Positions 1 to 8,595 of a stretch of 64,000 bases of DNA are shown piece by piece. Both the position numbers and the translations under genes were made by a program. Where the stretch lies: contig NZ_AUIK01000001.1 in the NCBI RefSeq assembly GCF_000423665.1, positions 296,669 through 360,668 of the forward strand, written 5' to 3'. The first letter of the stretch is position 1. Each line of letters opens with the position of its first letter. This DNA is from Solirubrobacter soli DSM 22325 (GTDB lineage Bacteria; Actinomycetota; Thermoleophilia; Solirubrobacterales; Solirubrobacteraceae). The notes beneath the pieces were generated by a model. That model saw only the letters and a program-made list of their open reading frames with translations, was not told the origin of the DNA and made no database searches.

Positions 1-1864
1 CGGTGTCGCGGACCTCGAAGCGCAGCTTGCCGTCCTGCTTGCCCACCGCGACGACGACCTCGCCCTCGTGCGTGAACTTGACCGCGTTACCGACCAGGTT
101 GGTGAGGATCTGGCGCAGGCGGCCCTCGTCGCCCCGCACGGCCGCGGGCACGTCGTCGGCGATGCGGGCGAGCAGCTCGAGGCCGCGATCGTGGGCCCGC
201 GAGGCGAGCAGCTCCATCACGTCGCCGACCGCGTCGCGGACGTCGAAGTCGGTGGGGTCGAGCTCGAGCTTGCCGGCCTCCATCTTCGAGAAGTCGAGGA
301 TGTCGTCGATGATCGCCAGCAGTGCCCGGCCCGACGCGCGTACCGTCTCGGCGAAGCCGCGCTGCTCCTCGTCGAGCTGGGAGTCCAGCAGCAGCTCGAT
401 CATGCCCAGCACGCCGTTCATCGGCGTGCGGATCTCGTGGCTGACGTTCGCCACGAACTCGGACTTCAGCCGCGACGAGTCCAGAGCCTCGTCGCGGGCG
501 ATGACCAACTCCTGCTCGGCGCGCCGGCGTTCGATGAACTGGGCGAGGAAGCCCGCGATCGATGCCATCGTCGCCTCGAAGTCCAGGTCGCGCTCCTGGA
601 TCGAGGTGTCCATGAACTCGAGCACGCCCAGGCAGCGGCCGTCGCTCATCACCGGGACCGCGAGCGCGGCGTGCAGCCCGCGCTCACGGATGATCGTGGA
701 CGCGTTCGGACGATCGTCGCCCTGGACGTCCGCGACCCAGATCGGCGTGCGCGCCGCCCACGCGGCGCCGACGAAGCCCTCGCCGCGCGCGAACGTGACT
801 CGGTTGCCGCCGACCTCGCGGATCTTGTCGAGCAGCTCGGTGTGCGGCGACCACATCGAGGTCATCCGCAGCGTGCTGCCGTCGAGCAGCCAGACGCCGC
901 CGAACTCCCAGCCGAGCGCCTCGCAGACGGCGTGCGAGAGCTGGTCCGTCGCCTCCGACACGCTGGTCGCCTCGGCGAGGACGCGCGCCGCGGCGTGCTC
1001 GGCCTTGGAGCGCCGCTCGGCCCGCGCGCGCTCGGAGACGTCGCGGAACATCACCGTCGCGCCGACGACGCGGCCGCTCTTGGTGAGCGGCGTGACCACG
1101 TAGTCGACCACCGTGCGCGTCCCGTCGTCGCGGGTGAAGGCACGGCTCGAGCCCTCGTGCCGCTGCCCGTCGCGCAGGGTGGCGACCGCCGGCGTGTCCG
1201 GCTCCAGCTTGCGGCCGACGGGGTTCGCCCAGCCGGTGATCCGCGCGGCCATCTCGTTCGCGTAGACGACGCGCCCCTCGGCGTCGACCGTCGCGATGCC
1301 GTCGCCGACGGAGTCGAGGATCGCGCGGTGCTGTTCGGCGAGCCTCGCCAGCCGCCGGCGGGAGCGGTGCAGCGCAAGCCCCCCGCCGGCCGACAGCGCG
1401 ATCAGCAGCACGGCGAGGACCACCTCCAGCCGCAGCAGGAAGCGCTCGTCGTCGCGGCGCTCGGCCTCGATCTCGTCGACGACGTCCTCGCGGGTGGCGA
1501 GCATCCGCTGGAACGCGCCCTCGTCGCGCTGGTCGCGACCGACCGCGGCGACGTCGTCGCACAGGCGGGTGACGCTGGCCTTCAGCGGGCCGGCGGGGAC
1601 CTCGTCCTCGAAGCCGCCGCAGGCCGCGTCGGCGCGCCGCGCGTCAGCCGCGGCCTCGGACGGCTTGCCCTGCATGGCGTGCAGACGCGCGAGCGTCGCG
1701 TTGCCGCGCACGGTCGCGAGGCTCTCCCGCCAGGAGCTCGTCCGGTCGAGCGTGGCGCGTGAGTTCGTGTGATCGACGACGAGGACGGCGATCGCGACGG
1801 CGACGGCGAGCGCCAGCAGTACGGCGGGACTCAGCGCACGCGCGAGCGACCGTGGAGTTGCCAC
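1..1864 (-). CDS. membrane sensor histidine kinase with PAS and GAF domains (3' end outside window)
   Basis: The gene reads leftward from a GTG at 1864 and runs off the window edge. A stop lies just upstream in frame, so this start is favoured. The N-terminus has a membrane segment at about residues 11-26, an extracytoplasmic stretch of about 100 residues, and a second membrane segment near 145-165. A PAS domain (about 175-290) and a GAF-like domain (about 300-450) follow. The HisKA box [12 protein letters not shown] carries the phospho-acceptor His near residue 473. The N-box [13 protein letters not shown] of the HATPase domain is near residue 585. By family it should autophosphorylate and pass phosphate to a receiver. 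This box type is typical of hybrid kinases, so receiver domains may follow beyond base 1. The ligand is unknown. Confidence 0.9.
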   Translation of the reverse strand, partial: MATPRSLARALSPAVLLALAVAVAIAVLVVDHTNSRATLDRTSSWRESLATVRGNATLARLHAMQGKPSEAAADARRADAACGGFEDEVPAGPLKASVTRLCDDVAAVGRDQRDEGAFQRMLATREDVVDEIEAERRDDERFLLRLEVVLAVLLIALSAGGGLALHRSRRRLARLAEQHRAILDSVGDGIATVDAEGRVVYANEMAARITGWANPVGRKLEPDTPAVATLRDGQRHEGSSRAFTRDDGTRTVVDYVVTPLTKSGRVVGATVMFRDVSERARAERRSKAEHAAARVLAEATSVSEATDQLSHAVCEALGWEFGGVWLLDGSTLRMTSMWSPHTELLDKIREVGGNRVTFARGEGFVGAAWAARTPIWVADVQGDDRPNASTIIRERGLHAALAVPVMSDGRCLGVLEFMDTSIQERDLDFEATMASIAGFLAQFIERRRAEQELVIARDEALDSSRLKSEFVANVSHEIRTPMNGVLGMIELLLDSQLDEEQRGFAETVRASGRALLAIIDDILDFSKMEAGKLELDPTDFDVRDAVGDVMELLASRAHDRGLELLARIADDVPAAVRGDEGRLRQILTNLVGNAVKFTHEGEVVVAVGKQDGKLRFEVRDT

Positions 1865-1865
1865 C

Positions 1866-1882
1866 CAGGGGAATATCCCCTG
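1866..1882. promoter_or_regulatory. inverted repeat between SDR stop and kinase start
   Basis: CAGGGG and CCCCTG form a perfect 6-bp inverted repeat around a 5-nt AT-rich centre (AATAT). It fills the short gap between the SDR stop at 1895 and the kinase GTG at 1864. It could be an operator for the kinase or a hairpin that covers its ribosome binding site. Only the symmetry is seen. Confidence 0.35.
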
Positions 1883-1894
1883 TGGTGACGACGG

Positions 1895-2770
1895 TCAAAC
1901 CGCTGCGGTGACCCCGCGCGGGAAACCGACGCCGGTGAGCTCCTCCGAGAGATCCCACAGACGGCGGGCGGTGAGCGTGTCCGTGGCGGCCTTGCTGCGG
2001 CCGACCAGGGTCGGGTGGCCGCGCAGCTCGAAGCGGCCGTCAGGGCCGGCGTAGCTGTTGCCGGGGATGTCCGCGGTGGCGGCGTAGAGCGTCGGCTCGG
2101 CGCCCATGTCGCCGCTCTGGGCGATCAGGCGGTTGCCGACGACCATCAGCACGTCCTCGACCCGGTTGCCGCTGCGGGTCTGCAGGTTCGTTGCCGCCCA
2201 GCCGGGATGGGCGCCCACGGAGCGGACCGGCGAGCCGGCCTCGTCGAGGCGGCGCTGCAGCTCGGCCATGAACAGCAGGTTGGCGAGCTTGGCCTGCCCG
2301 TAGGCCGCGTGGCGCTTGTAGCCCTGCTCCCAGTTGAGGTCGTCGAGGCGGATCTTGCCGAAGTGGTGCGCGCCGGAGGCGACGGTGACGACGCGGTCGG
2401 TGATCTGCGGCAGCAGCAGGTTGGTGAGCGCGAAGTGGCCGAGGTGGTTGGTGCCGATCTGCATCTCGAAGCCGTCCGCGGTGCGGGCGAACGGGACGTT
2501 CATCACGCCGGCGTTGTTGATCAGGACGTCGATCGGCTCGGTGGTGGCTTGCGCGAAGGCTCTGACGCTGGCGAGGTCGGCGAGGTCGAGCGCGCGCACC
2601 TCGGTGTCGCCCTCGATCGCGTTCGCGGCCTCTTCGCCCTTCGCCGTGTTGCGCACGGCCAGGACGATCTTCGCGCCGTTGGCGGCGAGCTGCTTCGCGG
2701 CGGCGAGCCCGATGCCCGAGTTGGCGCCGGTGATGACGAAGGTCCGGCCGGTCTGGTCTCCAAGGTTCAT
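1895..2770 (-). CDS. short-chain dehydrogenase/reductase
   Basis: This 291-residue protein is an NAD(P)(H)-dependent oxidoreductase of the SDR family, of the retinol-dehydrogenase/protochlorophyllide-reductase-like type. Visible motifs are the Rossmann loop TGANSGIG (residues 14-21), NNAGVM near residue 87, and the catalytic YGQAK near residue 158. The substrate cannot be read from the sequence. The gene is divergent from a TetR regulator at 2836. The 65-bp gap holds a strong promoter for this gene with a palindrome over its -35, so the TetR protein probably represses it. The -10 box lies exactly 6 nt before the ATG, which predicts a leaderless mRNA. Confidence 0.9.
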   Translation of the reverse strand: MNLGDQTGRTFVITGANSGIGLAAAKQLAANGAKIVLAVRNTAKGEEAANAIEGDTEVRALDLADLASVRAFAQATTEPIDVLINNAGVMNVPFARTADGFEMQIGTNHLGHFALTNLLLPQITDRVVTVASGAHHFGKIRLDDLNWEQGYKRHAAYGQAKLANLLFMAELQRRLDEAGSPVRSVGAHPGWAATNLQTRSGNRVEDVLMVVGNRLIAQSGDMGAEPTLYAATADIPGNSYAGPDGRFELRGHPTLVGRSKAATDTLTARRLWDLSEELTGVGFPRGVTAAV

Positions 2771-2776
2771 GCCTTC

Positions 2777-2810
2777 AATGTAGTCGCTGACAACAATGAT
2801 GTCAATGACA
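2777..2810 (-). promoter_or_regulatory. near-consensus leaderless promoter of the SDR gene with overlapping TetR operator
   Basis: On the minus strand a perfect TTGACA (2805-2800) and TACATT (2782-2777) are separated by exactly 17 bp. The -10 ends 6 nt before the ATG at 2770, so +1 should fall on the A of the start codon. The 11-bp palindrome TGTCAATGACA (2800-2810) covers the -35. A related half, TGACAACA, occurs at 2788-2795 and again at 2806-2813. This is a likely binding site of the divergent TetR protein. Confidence 0.65.
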
Positions 2811-2835
2811 ACATCGAGCTAAGCTTTGCAGCGTC

Positions 2836-3411
2836 TTGACCGCGACCTATCACCACGGGAACCTGCGCGCGGCACTGCTCAGCGCGGCCGAGACGGCGCT
2901 CGCGGACGGCGGCGATCTGTCGCTGCGGGCGTTGGCGCGCGAGGTGGGTGTCTCGCACGCCGCACCCCGCCGCCACTTCGCGGACAAGCAGGCGCTCCTG
3001 GACGCCCTTGCGGAAGACGGCTTCCTGCGCCTGGGTGCGCTGCTGCGCGAGGCCAGCGAGAACGAGGACTTCGAAGCCTGCCTGCTCGCGTTCGCGCACG
3101 CCTACGTCAGCTTCGCCATCGACCACGCGGCGCTGCTGGACCTGATGTGGGCGGGCAAGCACCGCTCCGACGCCGTGCGAGCCGCGTCCGATCAGGCATT
3201 CACGGCGCCGATGGCCCGGATCGTCGAAGCCCAGGCCGCGGGCGAGGTCGTGGGCGGCGAGTTCGAGCCCGTCGCGACGGTCGCGGTGGCCGCGTTCCAC
3301 GGCCTGGCGGCGATGGTCAACAACGGCATGCTCGCCGCCGCCGACCTGGACGAGATCGTCCCGGCGACGGTCGAGCGGTTGCTTGACGGGTTGCGGCCTA
3401 GAGTCGCTTGA
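2836..3411 (+). CDS. TetR/AcrR family transcriptional regulator
   Basis: This 191-residue protein starts at a TTG (2836). The N-terminus (YHHGNLR) is typical of a TetR subgroup with a WHG-type C-terminal domain. The helix-turn-helix lies at about residues 27-52, with the recognition part VSHAAPRRHFADK. The remainder is a helical ligand-binding domain. It is divergent from the SDR gene at 1895-2770 and probably represses it, and perhaps itself, through the palindrome at 2800-2810. The ligand is unknown. Its 3' end overlaps a small gene on the other strand by 14 bp. Confidence 0.9.
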   Translation: MTATYHHGNLRAALLSAAETALADGGDLSLRALAREVGVSHAAPRRHFADKQALLDALAEDGFLRLGALLREASENEDFEACLLAFAHAYVSFAIDHAALLDLMWAGKHRSDAVRAASDQAFTAPMARIVEAQAAGEVVGGEFEPVATVAVAAFHGLAAMVNNGMLAAADLDEIVPATVERLLDGLRPRVA

Positions 3412-3508
3412 GGAAGCGGCGGAGCCGCTCGAAGGGCGTGAGCAGGACCACGCGGAGCGCGAGGGAGCCGTCAGACGTCCGAACGGGGAGGTATTCGACG
3501 TTGCTCAT
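3398..3508 (-). CDS. 36-residue hypothetical protein
   Basis: An ATG at 3508 opens a 36-codon frame ending at TAG 3398-3400. It starts 29 bp downstream of the stop of the EEP-family gene, on the same strand, so it could be the last gene of that operon. Nearly all codons end in G or C, as in the real genes around it. The C-terminus is basic and amphipathic (FERLRRFLKRL). It is not recognised. A weak GGCGGGAA lies about 14 nt upstream of the ATG. Confidence 0.4.
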   Translation of the reverse strand: MSNVEYLPVRTSDGSLALRVVLLTPFERLRRFLKRL

Positions 3509-3537
3509 GAACGAAGGATTCCCGCCGGGCCTGAAGA

Positions 3538-4455
3538 TCAGCTCAAGTCGGTGAACCGGGCGAAGACGGGGGCGTGATCGGACCCGTCGGACGCGGGGCG
3601 GGGACCGCTGACCGACGGGAGCTGCGTCGTCCCGGTGTCGGCGGACTCGAGCGTCGTGGCGAGTGCGCGGCTGACGAGGATGTGGTCGATCAGCTCAGGC
3701 CGGCCGTTGAAGATGCGGCTGAACGCGCGGCCCTCGGGGAGCATCGGCGCGAGGTTCCACAGGCGCTGCGCGTCGCCCTTGTCGGGGACGCCGAAGCCGC
3801 CGGTCTTGAACTCCGAGCCGGGCGGGCCGAGCAGGATCTGGGTGGTCGCGGCGAGCGGCTCGTCGTTGAGGTCGCCGAGCACGACGACGGTGCGGCCCTG
3901 TTGGAGCAGCGCGGTCGAGTGATGGCGCAGCGTGATCGCCTCTTGGGCGCGGAGCTCGAGCGCGTAGCCGGCGTAGCGGGCGCGCTGGTCCTCGTCCTTC
4001 GGCTGGAAGCGGCCCCCGTACGTCAACAGCTTGGACTTCAGGTGGGCGGTGATCAGGTCGATCCCCGCGACCCGCACGCGCAGCGCGCCGCGGCCCATCT
4101 CGGTCGTGGTCGTGCCGTCGTCCTCCAGACGCACCGGGTCGGTGCCGGCCGGGAAGGCGCGGATCCGCTCCACGTCCTCGAAGTCGTGTTTGGCGAGGAA
4201 GCCGACGCGGATCCCGCGATCGTCGGCGTCGGGCGAGAGCCGCGACCGATAGTCGCCGGTGAGGACGGACAGAAGGTCCTCGAACGCCTGCTCGTCGCCC
4301 ACCTCCTGCACGGCGAGGACGTCGGGGGCGATCTCGTCGATCAGCTTCGCCAGCGACGCGAGCTTCTTGTCGTAGGTCGCCTGGTCGGGCGGGCCACTTT
4401 CGGTGCCCGGGAGGAAGAGGTTCTCCAGGTTCCAGGTCGCGATCGTCAGCGTCAC
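3538..4455 (-). CDS. endonuclease/exonuclease/phosphatase family protein
   Basis: This 305-residue protein has the EEP (DNase I-like) fold. Motifs in order are ATWNLENLF at the N-terminus, VLAVQEVGD with the metal-binding Glu, ITAHLKSK, GDLNDEP with the Asp/Asn pair, and GSDHAPVFA with the terminal catalytic Asp-His. The family cleaves phosphodiesters with Mg2+; the substrate here is unknown and no signal peptide is seen. The GTG start at 4455 overlaps the stop of the upstream TetR gene (GTGA), so the two are translationally coupled. An upstream in-frame start would lie inside the TetR gene and is rejected. Confidence 0.88.
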   Translation of the reverse strand: MTLTIATWNLENLFLPGTESGPPDQATYDKKLASLAKLIDEIAPDVLAVQEVGDEQAFEDLLSVLTGDYRSRLSPDADDRGIRVGFLAKHDFEDVERIRAFPAGTDPVRLEDDGTTTTEMGRGALRVRVAGIDLITAHLKSKLLTYGGRFQPKDEDQRARYAGYALELRAQEAITLRHHSTALLQQGRTVVVLGDLNDEPLAATTQILLGPPGSEFKTGGFGVPDKGDAQRLWNLAPMLPEGRAFSRIFNGRPELIDHILVSRALATTLESADTGTTQLPSVSGPRPASDGSDHAPVFARFTDLS

Positions 4456-5021
4456 CCGAGCAAGGCTTGCAGCTGGCGACGCACCGCGTCCCGCAGCCAC
4501 TCGGGATCTTCACCGGACAGCAGCACGCTCAGCCGCAGACCGTCGAGCGCGGCGACGATCAGGCGGATGTCGAGCTCGGGCGCCACGTCGTCCCCCAATG
4601 CCCTGAGGCCGCGCCCCCAGTCCTGGTGGGTGCGGCGGGCGGCGGGTGAGTCGGCGAGCTCGATCTGCAGCCGGTAGAGCGCGACCGCGACGTCGCGCTC
4701 GGTCGTCACCTGCGCGATCAGCCAGTCCGCGAGCTCCTCGGCCCAGGCCTTCGGGTCGAACTCGGTGCCGTCCAAGCGTTCGGCGATCTCGCCGATCCGG
4801 GCCAGCTCCTGCTCGGCCGTCCAGCGCAACGCGGCCTCGAGGATGTCCCCCTTGGTGGCGAAATGCCAGGTGGTCGAGGAGAGCGAGACGTCCGCCTGCT
4901 TGGCCACCGCGCGGTGGGTGACCGCGGCCACGCCCTCGCGCGCGGCGATCTCCACGGTCGCTTCGACGATCGACTCCCGCACCCGCTGTGAGGCTTCGGC
5001 GCGCGTCACTGCGGCCAGCAT
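4452..5021 (-). CDS. TetR family transcriptional regulator
   Basis: This is a 189-residue regulator with the N-terminal helix-turn-helix at about residues 25-60 (HRAVAKQADVSLSSTTWHF) and a helical ligand domain. The ATG at 5021 is used here. A GTG at 5009 is an alternative, because a TTATGC -10-like box would overlap the ATG. It is divergent from the multicopper oxidase operon. The gap carries two identical inverted repeats (AGTAC-N4-GTACT), so it most likely controls both directions. The EEP-family gene is coupled to its 3' end. Confidence 0.9.
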   Translation of the reverse strand: MLAAVTRAEASQRVRESIVEATVEIAAREGVAAVTHRAVAKQADVSLSSTTWHFATKGDILEAALRWTAEQELARIGEIAERLDGTEFDPKAWAEELADWLIAQVTTERDVAVALYRLQIELADSPAARRTHQDWGRGLRALGDDVAPELDIRLIVAALDGLRLSVLLSGEDPEWLRDAVRRQLQALLG

Positions 5022-5025
5022 AACC

Positions 5026-5062
5026 AGTACGTTCGTACTTGCAAAGGCAGTACACGCGTACT
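5026..5062. promoter_or_regulatory. twin TetR operators
   Basis: Two copies of AGTAC-N4-GTACT lie at 5026-5039 and 5049-5062, 23 bp apart centre to centre, or about two helical turns. They are the only strong symmetry between the TetR gene (start 5021) and the oxidase gene (start 5079). They overlap the oxidase promoter. This arrangement fits side-by-side binding of two TetR dimers. Confidence 0.7.
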
Positions 5063-5067
5063 AGATT
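5039..5067 (+). promoter_or_regulatory. promoter of the copper-protein operon
   Basis: TTGCAA (5039-5044) and TAGATT (5062-5067) are separated by 17 bp. The expected +1 is near 5074, four or five nt before the ATG at 5079. The second TetR operator fills the spacer and the first abuts the -35, so binding would block RNA polymerase. Confidence 0.5.
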
Positions 5068-5078
5068 CAGCGACGGTC

Positions 5079-6137
5079 ATGGGGTCTGAGTCACGGAGCA
5101 CTCGTCGCTCGTTCTTCGGTGCCGCGGGCGGTGCTGCCCTGCTGTGCACGATCGGCGGCGAGAAGTTCTCGGTGGATTCACCCCGGGCTTTGAAGCAGGC
5201 GGACTTGGCAGCCGCGCGGGTTGGTCGCCCGCGCGGCGCCGCCGCTGCCCAGGCCGTGCCGCAGATCCAGCCGGCGCCCGGCGGCGTGCGCAAGGAGTAC
5301 TGGATCCAGGCCGAGACCGCTCGGTTGTCGATCACGCCGGCGCGCCGCGACGAGTGGCACAACCACGCGGTCGAGGGCGGGCGCAACACGTTCACCGCGT
5401 TCATCTACCGCGAGATGACGACGGGGTTCGCCGACTACAAGTACGGCGCGTCGATCCCTGGGCCGATGCTCACCGCGGAGGTCGGCGACGTGCTCGTCGT
5501 GCACTTCCGCAACGGGGACACCAAGCTCAACCAAGCGGTGACGATGCACCCGCACGGCGTCAAGTACAACCCCGAGTACGACGGCGCCTACATGGGTGAG
5601 TTCACGCACGCGGGCGGGTTCATCGCGCCCGGCGAGTCGTTCACCTACCAGTGGGAGTGCACGCCCGACAGCGTCGGCACCTGGCCGTATCACGACCACG
5701 GTCCCAACCACACGCTGAACACGTTCCGCGGGCTGTTCGGGTCGATCGTCGTGCGCCCGCGCGGCGCGAAGTGGCCGGATCGCGCGTACACGCTGTTCGC
5801 GCACATGCTCCCCCCGCCCGTGACCGGACTCGACACGACGTTCCACTGCTTCAACGGGCGCGCATACGCGGGGTCGACTCCGACTTTGACCGCGCGTGTG
5901 GGCGAGGACGTTGAGATCCACGCGATCGGCATGGACTCCAACTTCCACACGTTCCACATCCACGGGCATCGCTGGCGCAATGCCGCTGGGGTGTTCATCG
6001 ACAACCCGACGTTCGGGCCCAACGAGACCGTCACGGCCCGCTTCGTCGAGGACAACCCGGGTCGCTGGCTGTACCACTGCCACGTCTTCTCGCATCAGGA
6101 CGCGGGGATGGCGGGCTGGTACCTCGTCGACCCGTAG
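5079..6137 (+). CDS. Tat-exported multicopper oxidase (two-domain laccase-like)
   Basis: This 352-residue protein begins with a twin-arginine signal (STRRSFFGAAG) followed by a hydrophobic stretch. Copper motifs are in the usual order: HPHG and YHDHG in the first cupredoxin domain, then HTFHIHGH and HCHVFSHQDAGM in the last. These supply the type 1 and the trinuclear type 2/3 copper ligands. The length suits a small two-domain laccase. The family oxidises phenols or metal ions and reduces O2 to water outside the cell. The substrate is unknown. It is the first gene of an operon with a beta-helix protein and a cupredoxin, under divergent TetR control. Confidence 0.9.
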   Translation: MGSESRSTRRSFFGAAGGAALLCTIGGEKFSVDSPRALKQADLAAARVGRPRGAAAAQAVPQIQPAPGGVRKEYWIQAETARLSITPARRDEWHNHAVEGGRNTFTAFIYREMTTGFADYKYGASIPGPMLTAEVGDVLVVHFRNGDTKLNQAVTMHPHGVKYNPEYDGAYMGEFTHAGGFIAPGESFTYQWECTPDSVGTWPYHDHGPNHTLNTFRGLFGSIVVRPRGAKWPDRAYTLFAHMLPPPVTGLDTTFHCFNGRAYAGSTPTLTARVGEDVEIHAIGMDSNFHTFHIHGHRWRNAAGVFIDNPTFGPNETVTARFVEDNPGRWLYHCHVFSHQDAGMAGWYLVDP

Positions 6138-6162
6138 TTCCATAGTGAGAGGAGAGAGCGCG

Positions 6163-7431
6163 TTGCGTACGTTGCTGGCGGTGTTGATGGTGTTGGCGTT
6201 CCCGGCCGTGGCCGGGGCGCAGACGTACCCCGAGCCGAAGGATCCGGGTCCGGTGGAGGCTGCACCGAAGGGGCCGCACAAGACGTACACGGTCTGCAAG
6301 AAGGGCTGTGACTTCAAGGCGATCCAGAAGGCGGTCGACAAGGCTCGCGCGGGTGACACCGTCCGCGTGAAGAACGGCACCTACCAGGAGGCCGTGAAGG
6401 TCAACGGCTCCAAGAAGCGCTACCTGAAGCTGATCGGCAACGCCAAGGACCCGAAGAAGGTGCTGCTGAAGGCTCGCGGGTCGATGCAGAACGGCATCTT
6501 CGTCAACGACGCCGACGAGGTCACCGTCGACGGCTTCATGGCGCAGGGCTACAAGTCGAACGGGTTCTTCTTCACGAACCTCAACGGCTACACGATGAAC
6601 CACCTGATCGCCAAGCAGACGGGTGTGTACGGCCTGTACGCGTTCAACACCATCGGCGGCTCGATGCTGAACTCCGAGGCCTACTACGTCAATGACGGCG
6701 CCTTCTACATCGGGCAGACGCCGCCGCAGGACAAGCCGATCCGCTCGATCGTCCGCAACGTGTCCGGCTGGGGCTCCCCGATCGGCTTCAGCGCCACGAA
6801 CATGCGCTACGTGACGATCACGAAGTCCCGCTTCTACAACAACGCGCTCGGCATCGTCCCGAACGCGCTCGACAGCGAGAAGTTCCCGCCCGCCGAAGAC
6901 AACGTGATCACCGACAACGACATCTTCTGGAACAACTTCAACTTCCACCAGGGCAAGCCGCCGTTCGCGGTCCGCACCGAGGGCACGGCCGCGCTGGCGC
7001 CCGTCGGCACCGGCGTCCTGCTGCTCGGCGGCAAGGGCAACCGCGTCGAGAACAACCGCATCTTCGGCAACTACCTCAACGGCGTGGCCGCGATCGAGGG
7101 CATCCTCGTGAGCAAGACGCCCGAGGCCCGCACCCTCGCGAACAACGTCATCGAGAACAACCAGTTCGGTCTCAACGGCACCGACGCGAACGGCTACGAC
7201 ATCTCCTACGACGGCAACGGGACCAACAACTGCTTCTCGCTGACCGGCGTCACCTCGACGTTCCCCGCCGACGCGTCGACCTTCGCCGGCTGCGGCGGCA
7301 CGAACGCGTTCAGCAAGGACGTCCAGAACGCGATGATCGGCTGGACCGGCGAGAGCGCCGTGCAGGCCTGGAAGAAGCACGACCACCCGCCCAAGGCCGG
7401 CTTCACGCCGCTGGAGATCTTCGGCTCGTGA
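6163..7431 (+). CDS. secreted right-handed beta-helix protein
   Basis: A TTG at 6163, preceded by GAGAGGAGAGAG, gives a clean Sec signal peptide ending AVAGAQ. The mature protein (422 residues in all) has the parallel beta-helix entry motif FKAIQKAVDKARAGDTVRV, followed by short Asn-rich coils such as VIENN and VENNRIFGN. This resembles pectate-lyase-like or NosD-type repeats. It sits between two secreted copper proteins and overlaps the cupredoxin gene by 4 bp. NosD-like proteins take part in copper centre assembly, so a copper-related role is possible. A polysaccharide-binding role is equally possible. Confidence 0.82.
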   Translation: MRTLLAVLMVLAFPAVAGAQTYPEPKDPGPVEAAPKGPHKTYTVCKKGCDFKAIQKAVDKARAGDTVRVKNGTYQEAVKVNGSKKRYLKLIGNAKDPKKVLLKARGSMQNGIFVNDADEVTVDGFMAQGYKSNGFFFTNLNGYTMNHLIAKQTGVYGLYAFNTIGGSMLNSEAYYVNDGAFYIGQTPPQDKPIRSIVRNVSGWGSPIGFSATNMRYVTITKSRFYNNALGIVPNALDSEKFPPAEDNVITDNDIFWNNFNFHQGKPPFAVRTEGTAALAPVGTGVLLLGGKGNRVENNRIFGNYLNGVAAIEGILVSKTPEARTLANNVIENNQFGLNGTDANGYDISYDGNGTNNCFSLTGVTSTFPADASTFAGCGGTNAFSKDVQNAMIGWTGESAVQAWKKHDHPPKAGFTPLEIFGS

Positions 7432-7775
7432 AGCAGGTGATGGTCATCGGCGTCGCGCTCCTGGTGGGCGCGACGCCGGCGTTGGCGCTGGGAGCCGCGA
7501 AGAAGACGATCAACGTCGGCGACAACTTCTACACGCCCAAGACCGTGACCGTGTCTCGCGGAACGACGGTGACGTGGAAGTGGCCTGGGTTCGACCAGGC
7601 GGGTGACGTCCACGACGTCAAACTCAAGAGCGGCCCGAAGGGCGTGAAGAAGTTCCAGTCCGAGGCCGCCTCCACGGACTACTCGTTCAAGCGCAAGCTC
7701 ACCGTCGCGGGCACCTACAAGCTCGTGTGCACGCTGCACCACGAGATGACCATGACGATCAAGGTTCGGAAGTAG
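7428..7775 (+). CDS. secreted cupredoxin (plastocyanin-like)
   Basis: This 115-residue protein has a signal peptide (VALLVGATPALALG) and one cupredoxin domain. The type 1 copper ligands are visible as His in DVHDV and the C-terminal CTLHHEM (Cys, His, Met). It probably carries electrons outside the membrane, perhaps to or from the oxidase encoded two genes upstream. The GTG start overlaps the preceding stop (GTGA). Its 3' end overlaps the convergent hydroxylase gene by 17 bp, with no space for a separate terminator. Confidence 0.88.
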   Translation: MKQVMVIGVALLVGATPALALGAAKKTINVGDNFYTPKTVTVSRGTTVTWKWPGFDQAGDVHDVKLKSGPKGVKKFQSEAASTDYSFKRKLTVAGTYKLVCTLHHEMTMTIKVRK

Positions 7776-8595
7776 GCCGCCAGCCCGGGCCTCTGAGCAG
7801 GACCTGCGTCTTCGTCTTGACGCCGCGCGCTCGCCTGACGTCGTGGGCGAGCGCGATGTACTCGTGGAACGCCACCTTGACCGGGTGGTGGGTGGTGAGC
7901 TGGGTCGTCAGCCCGTACTTCACCCGCTCCTGCTCGGGCTCGAACGTGCCGAACATGCGGTCCCAGATGATCAGGATCCCCGCGTAGTTCTTGTCCAGGT
8001 ACTCGTGGTTCATCCCGTGATGGACGCGGTGGTGGCTGGGGGTGTTGAAGATCGCTTCGATCGCCCTCGGCAGGCGCTTGATCCGCTCGGTGTGAATCCA
8101 GAACTGGTAGATCAGCGACCAGGCCTGAGCGAGCAGGATCATCCACACCGGGAAGCCGAGCAGCGGCAGCGGCAGCCAGAACGGGAAGTACGTCATCGGC
8201 ACCCACGTCTGCCTGAGCGCGGTCGAGAGGTTGAAGTGCTGGCTCGAGTGGTGCACGACGTGGCTCGCCCAGAACACCCGGCTCTCGTGGCTGACCCGGT
8301 GAAACCAGTAGTAGGCGAGGTCGTCGGCGAAGAACAGCGCGACCCACGTCAGCGGGTTGTGCGGGTCGAGTCTGAGCGGCGTCAACTCGTACAGCGCCGC
8401 GTAGATCGCCACCACGACGAGCTTCCACCCGACGTTGATGACGACGTTGCCGATCCCCATGCTCAGTGACGTCCCGGTGTCCTTGAGGTCGTAGCCGACC
8501 AGGTCATCGTCGTCGTTGAGGTGCCGGAACGACGCGTACTCCGCGACGAGCAGCAGGATGAAGAACGGGATCGCGTAGTAGAGGACCTCGGCCAT
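7759..8595 (-). CDS. fatty acid hydroxylase / sterol desaturase superfamily membrane protein
   Basis: This 278-residue integral membrane protein has the di-iron histidine boxes HRVSHE, HVVHHSS and HRVHHGMNHE in the order and spacing of the superfamily. Membrane segments lie at about residues 5-20, 50-70 and 130-160. It hydroxylates or desaturates a lipid; the exact lipid is unknown. It is the second gene of a pair, and its ATG overlaps the stop of the FadR-type regulator by one base (TGATG). The regulator therefore likely senses a fatty-acid-derived ligand. Confidence 0.88.
   Translation of the reverse strand: MAEVLYYAIPFFILLLVAEYASFRHLNDDDDLVGYDLKDTGTSLSMGIGNVVINVGWKLVVVAIYAALYELTPLRLDPHNPLTWVALFFADDLAYYWFHRVSHESRVFWASHVVHHSSQHFNLSTALRQTWVPMTYFPFWLPLPLLGFPVWMILLAQAWSLIYQFWIHTERIKRLPRAIEAIFNTPSHHRVHHGMNHEYLDKNYAGILIIWDRMFGTFEPEQERVKYGLTTQLTTHHPVKVAFHEYIALAHDVRRARGVKTKTQVLLRGPGWRPTSEP

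Noticed and set aside
5896..6162. N-terminal extension of the beta-helix protein
   Set aside because: It overlaps the multicopper oxidase coding region. The TTG at 6163 with a purine-rich ribosome binding site and a clean signal peptide is preferred.
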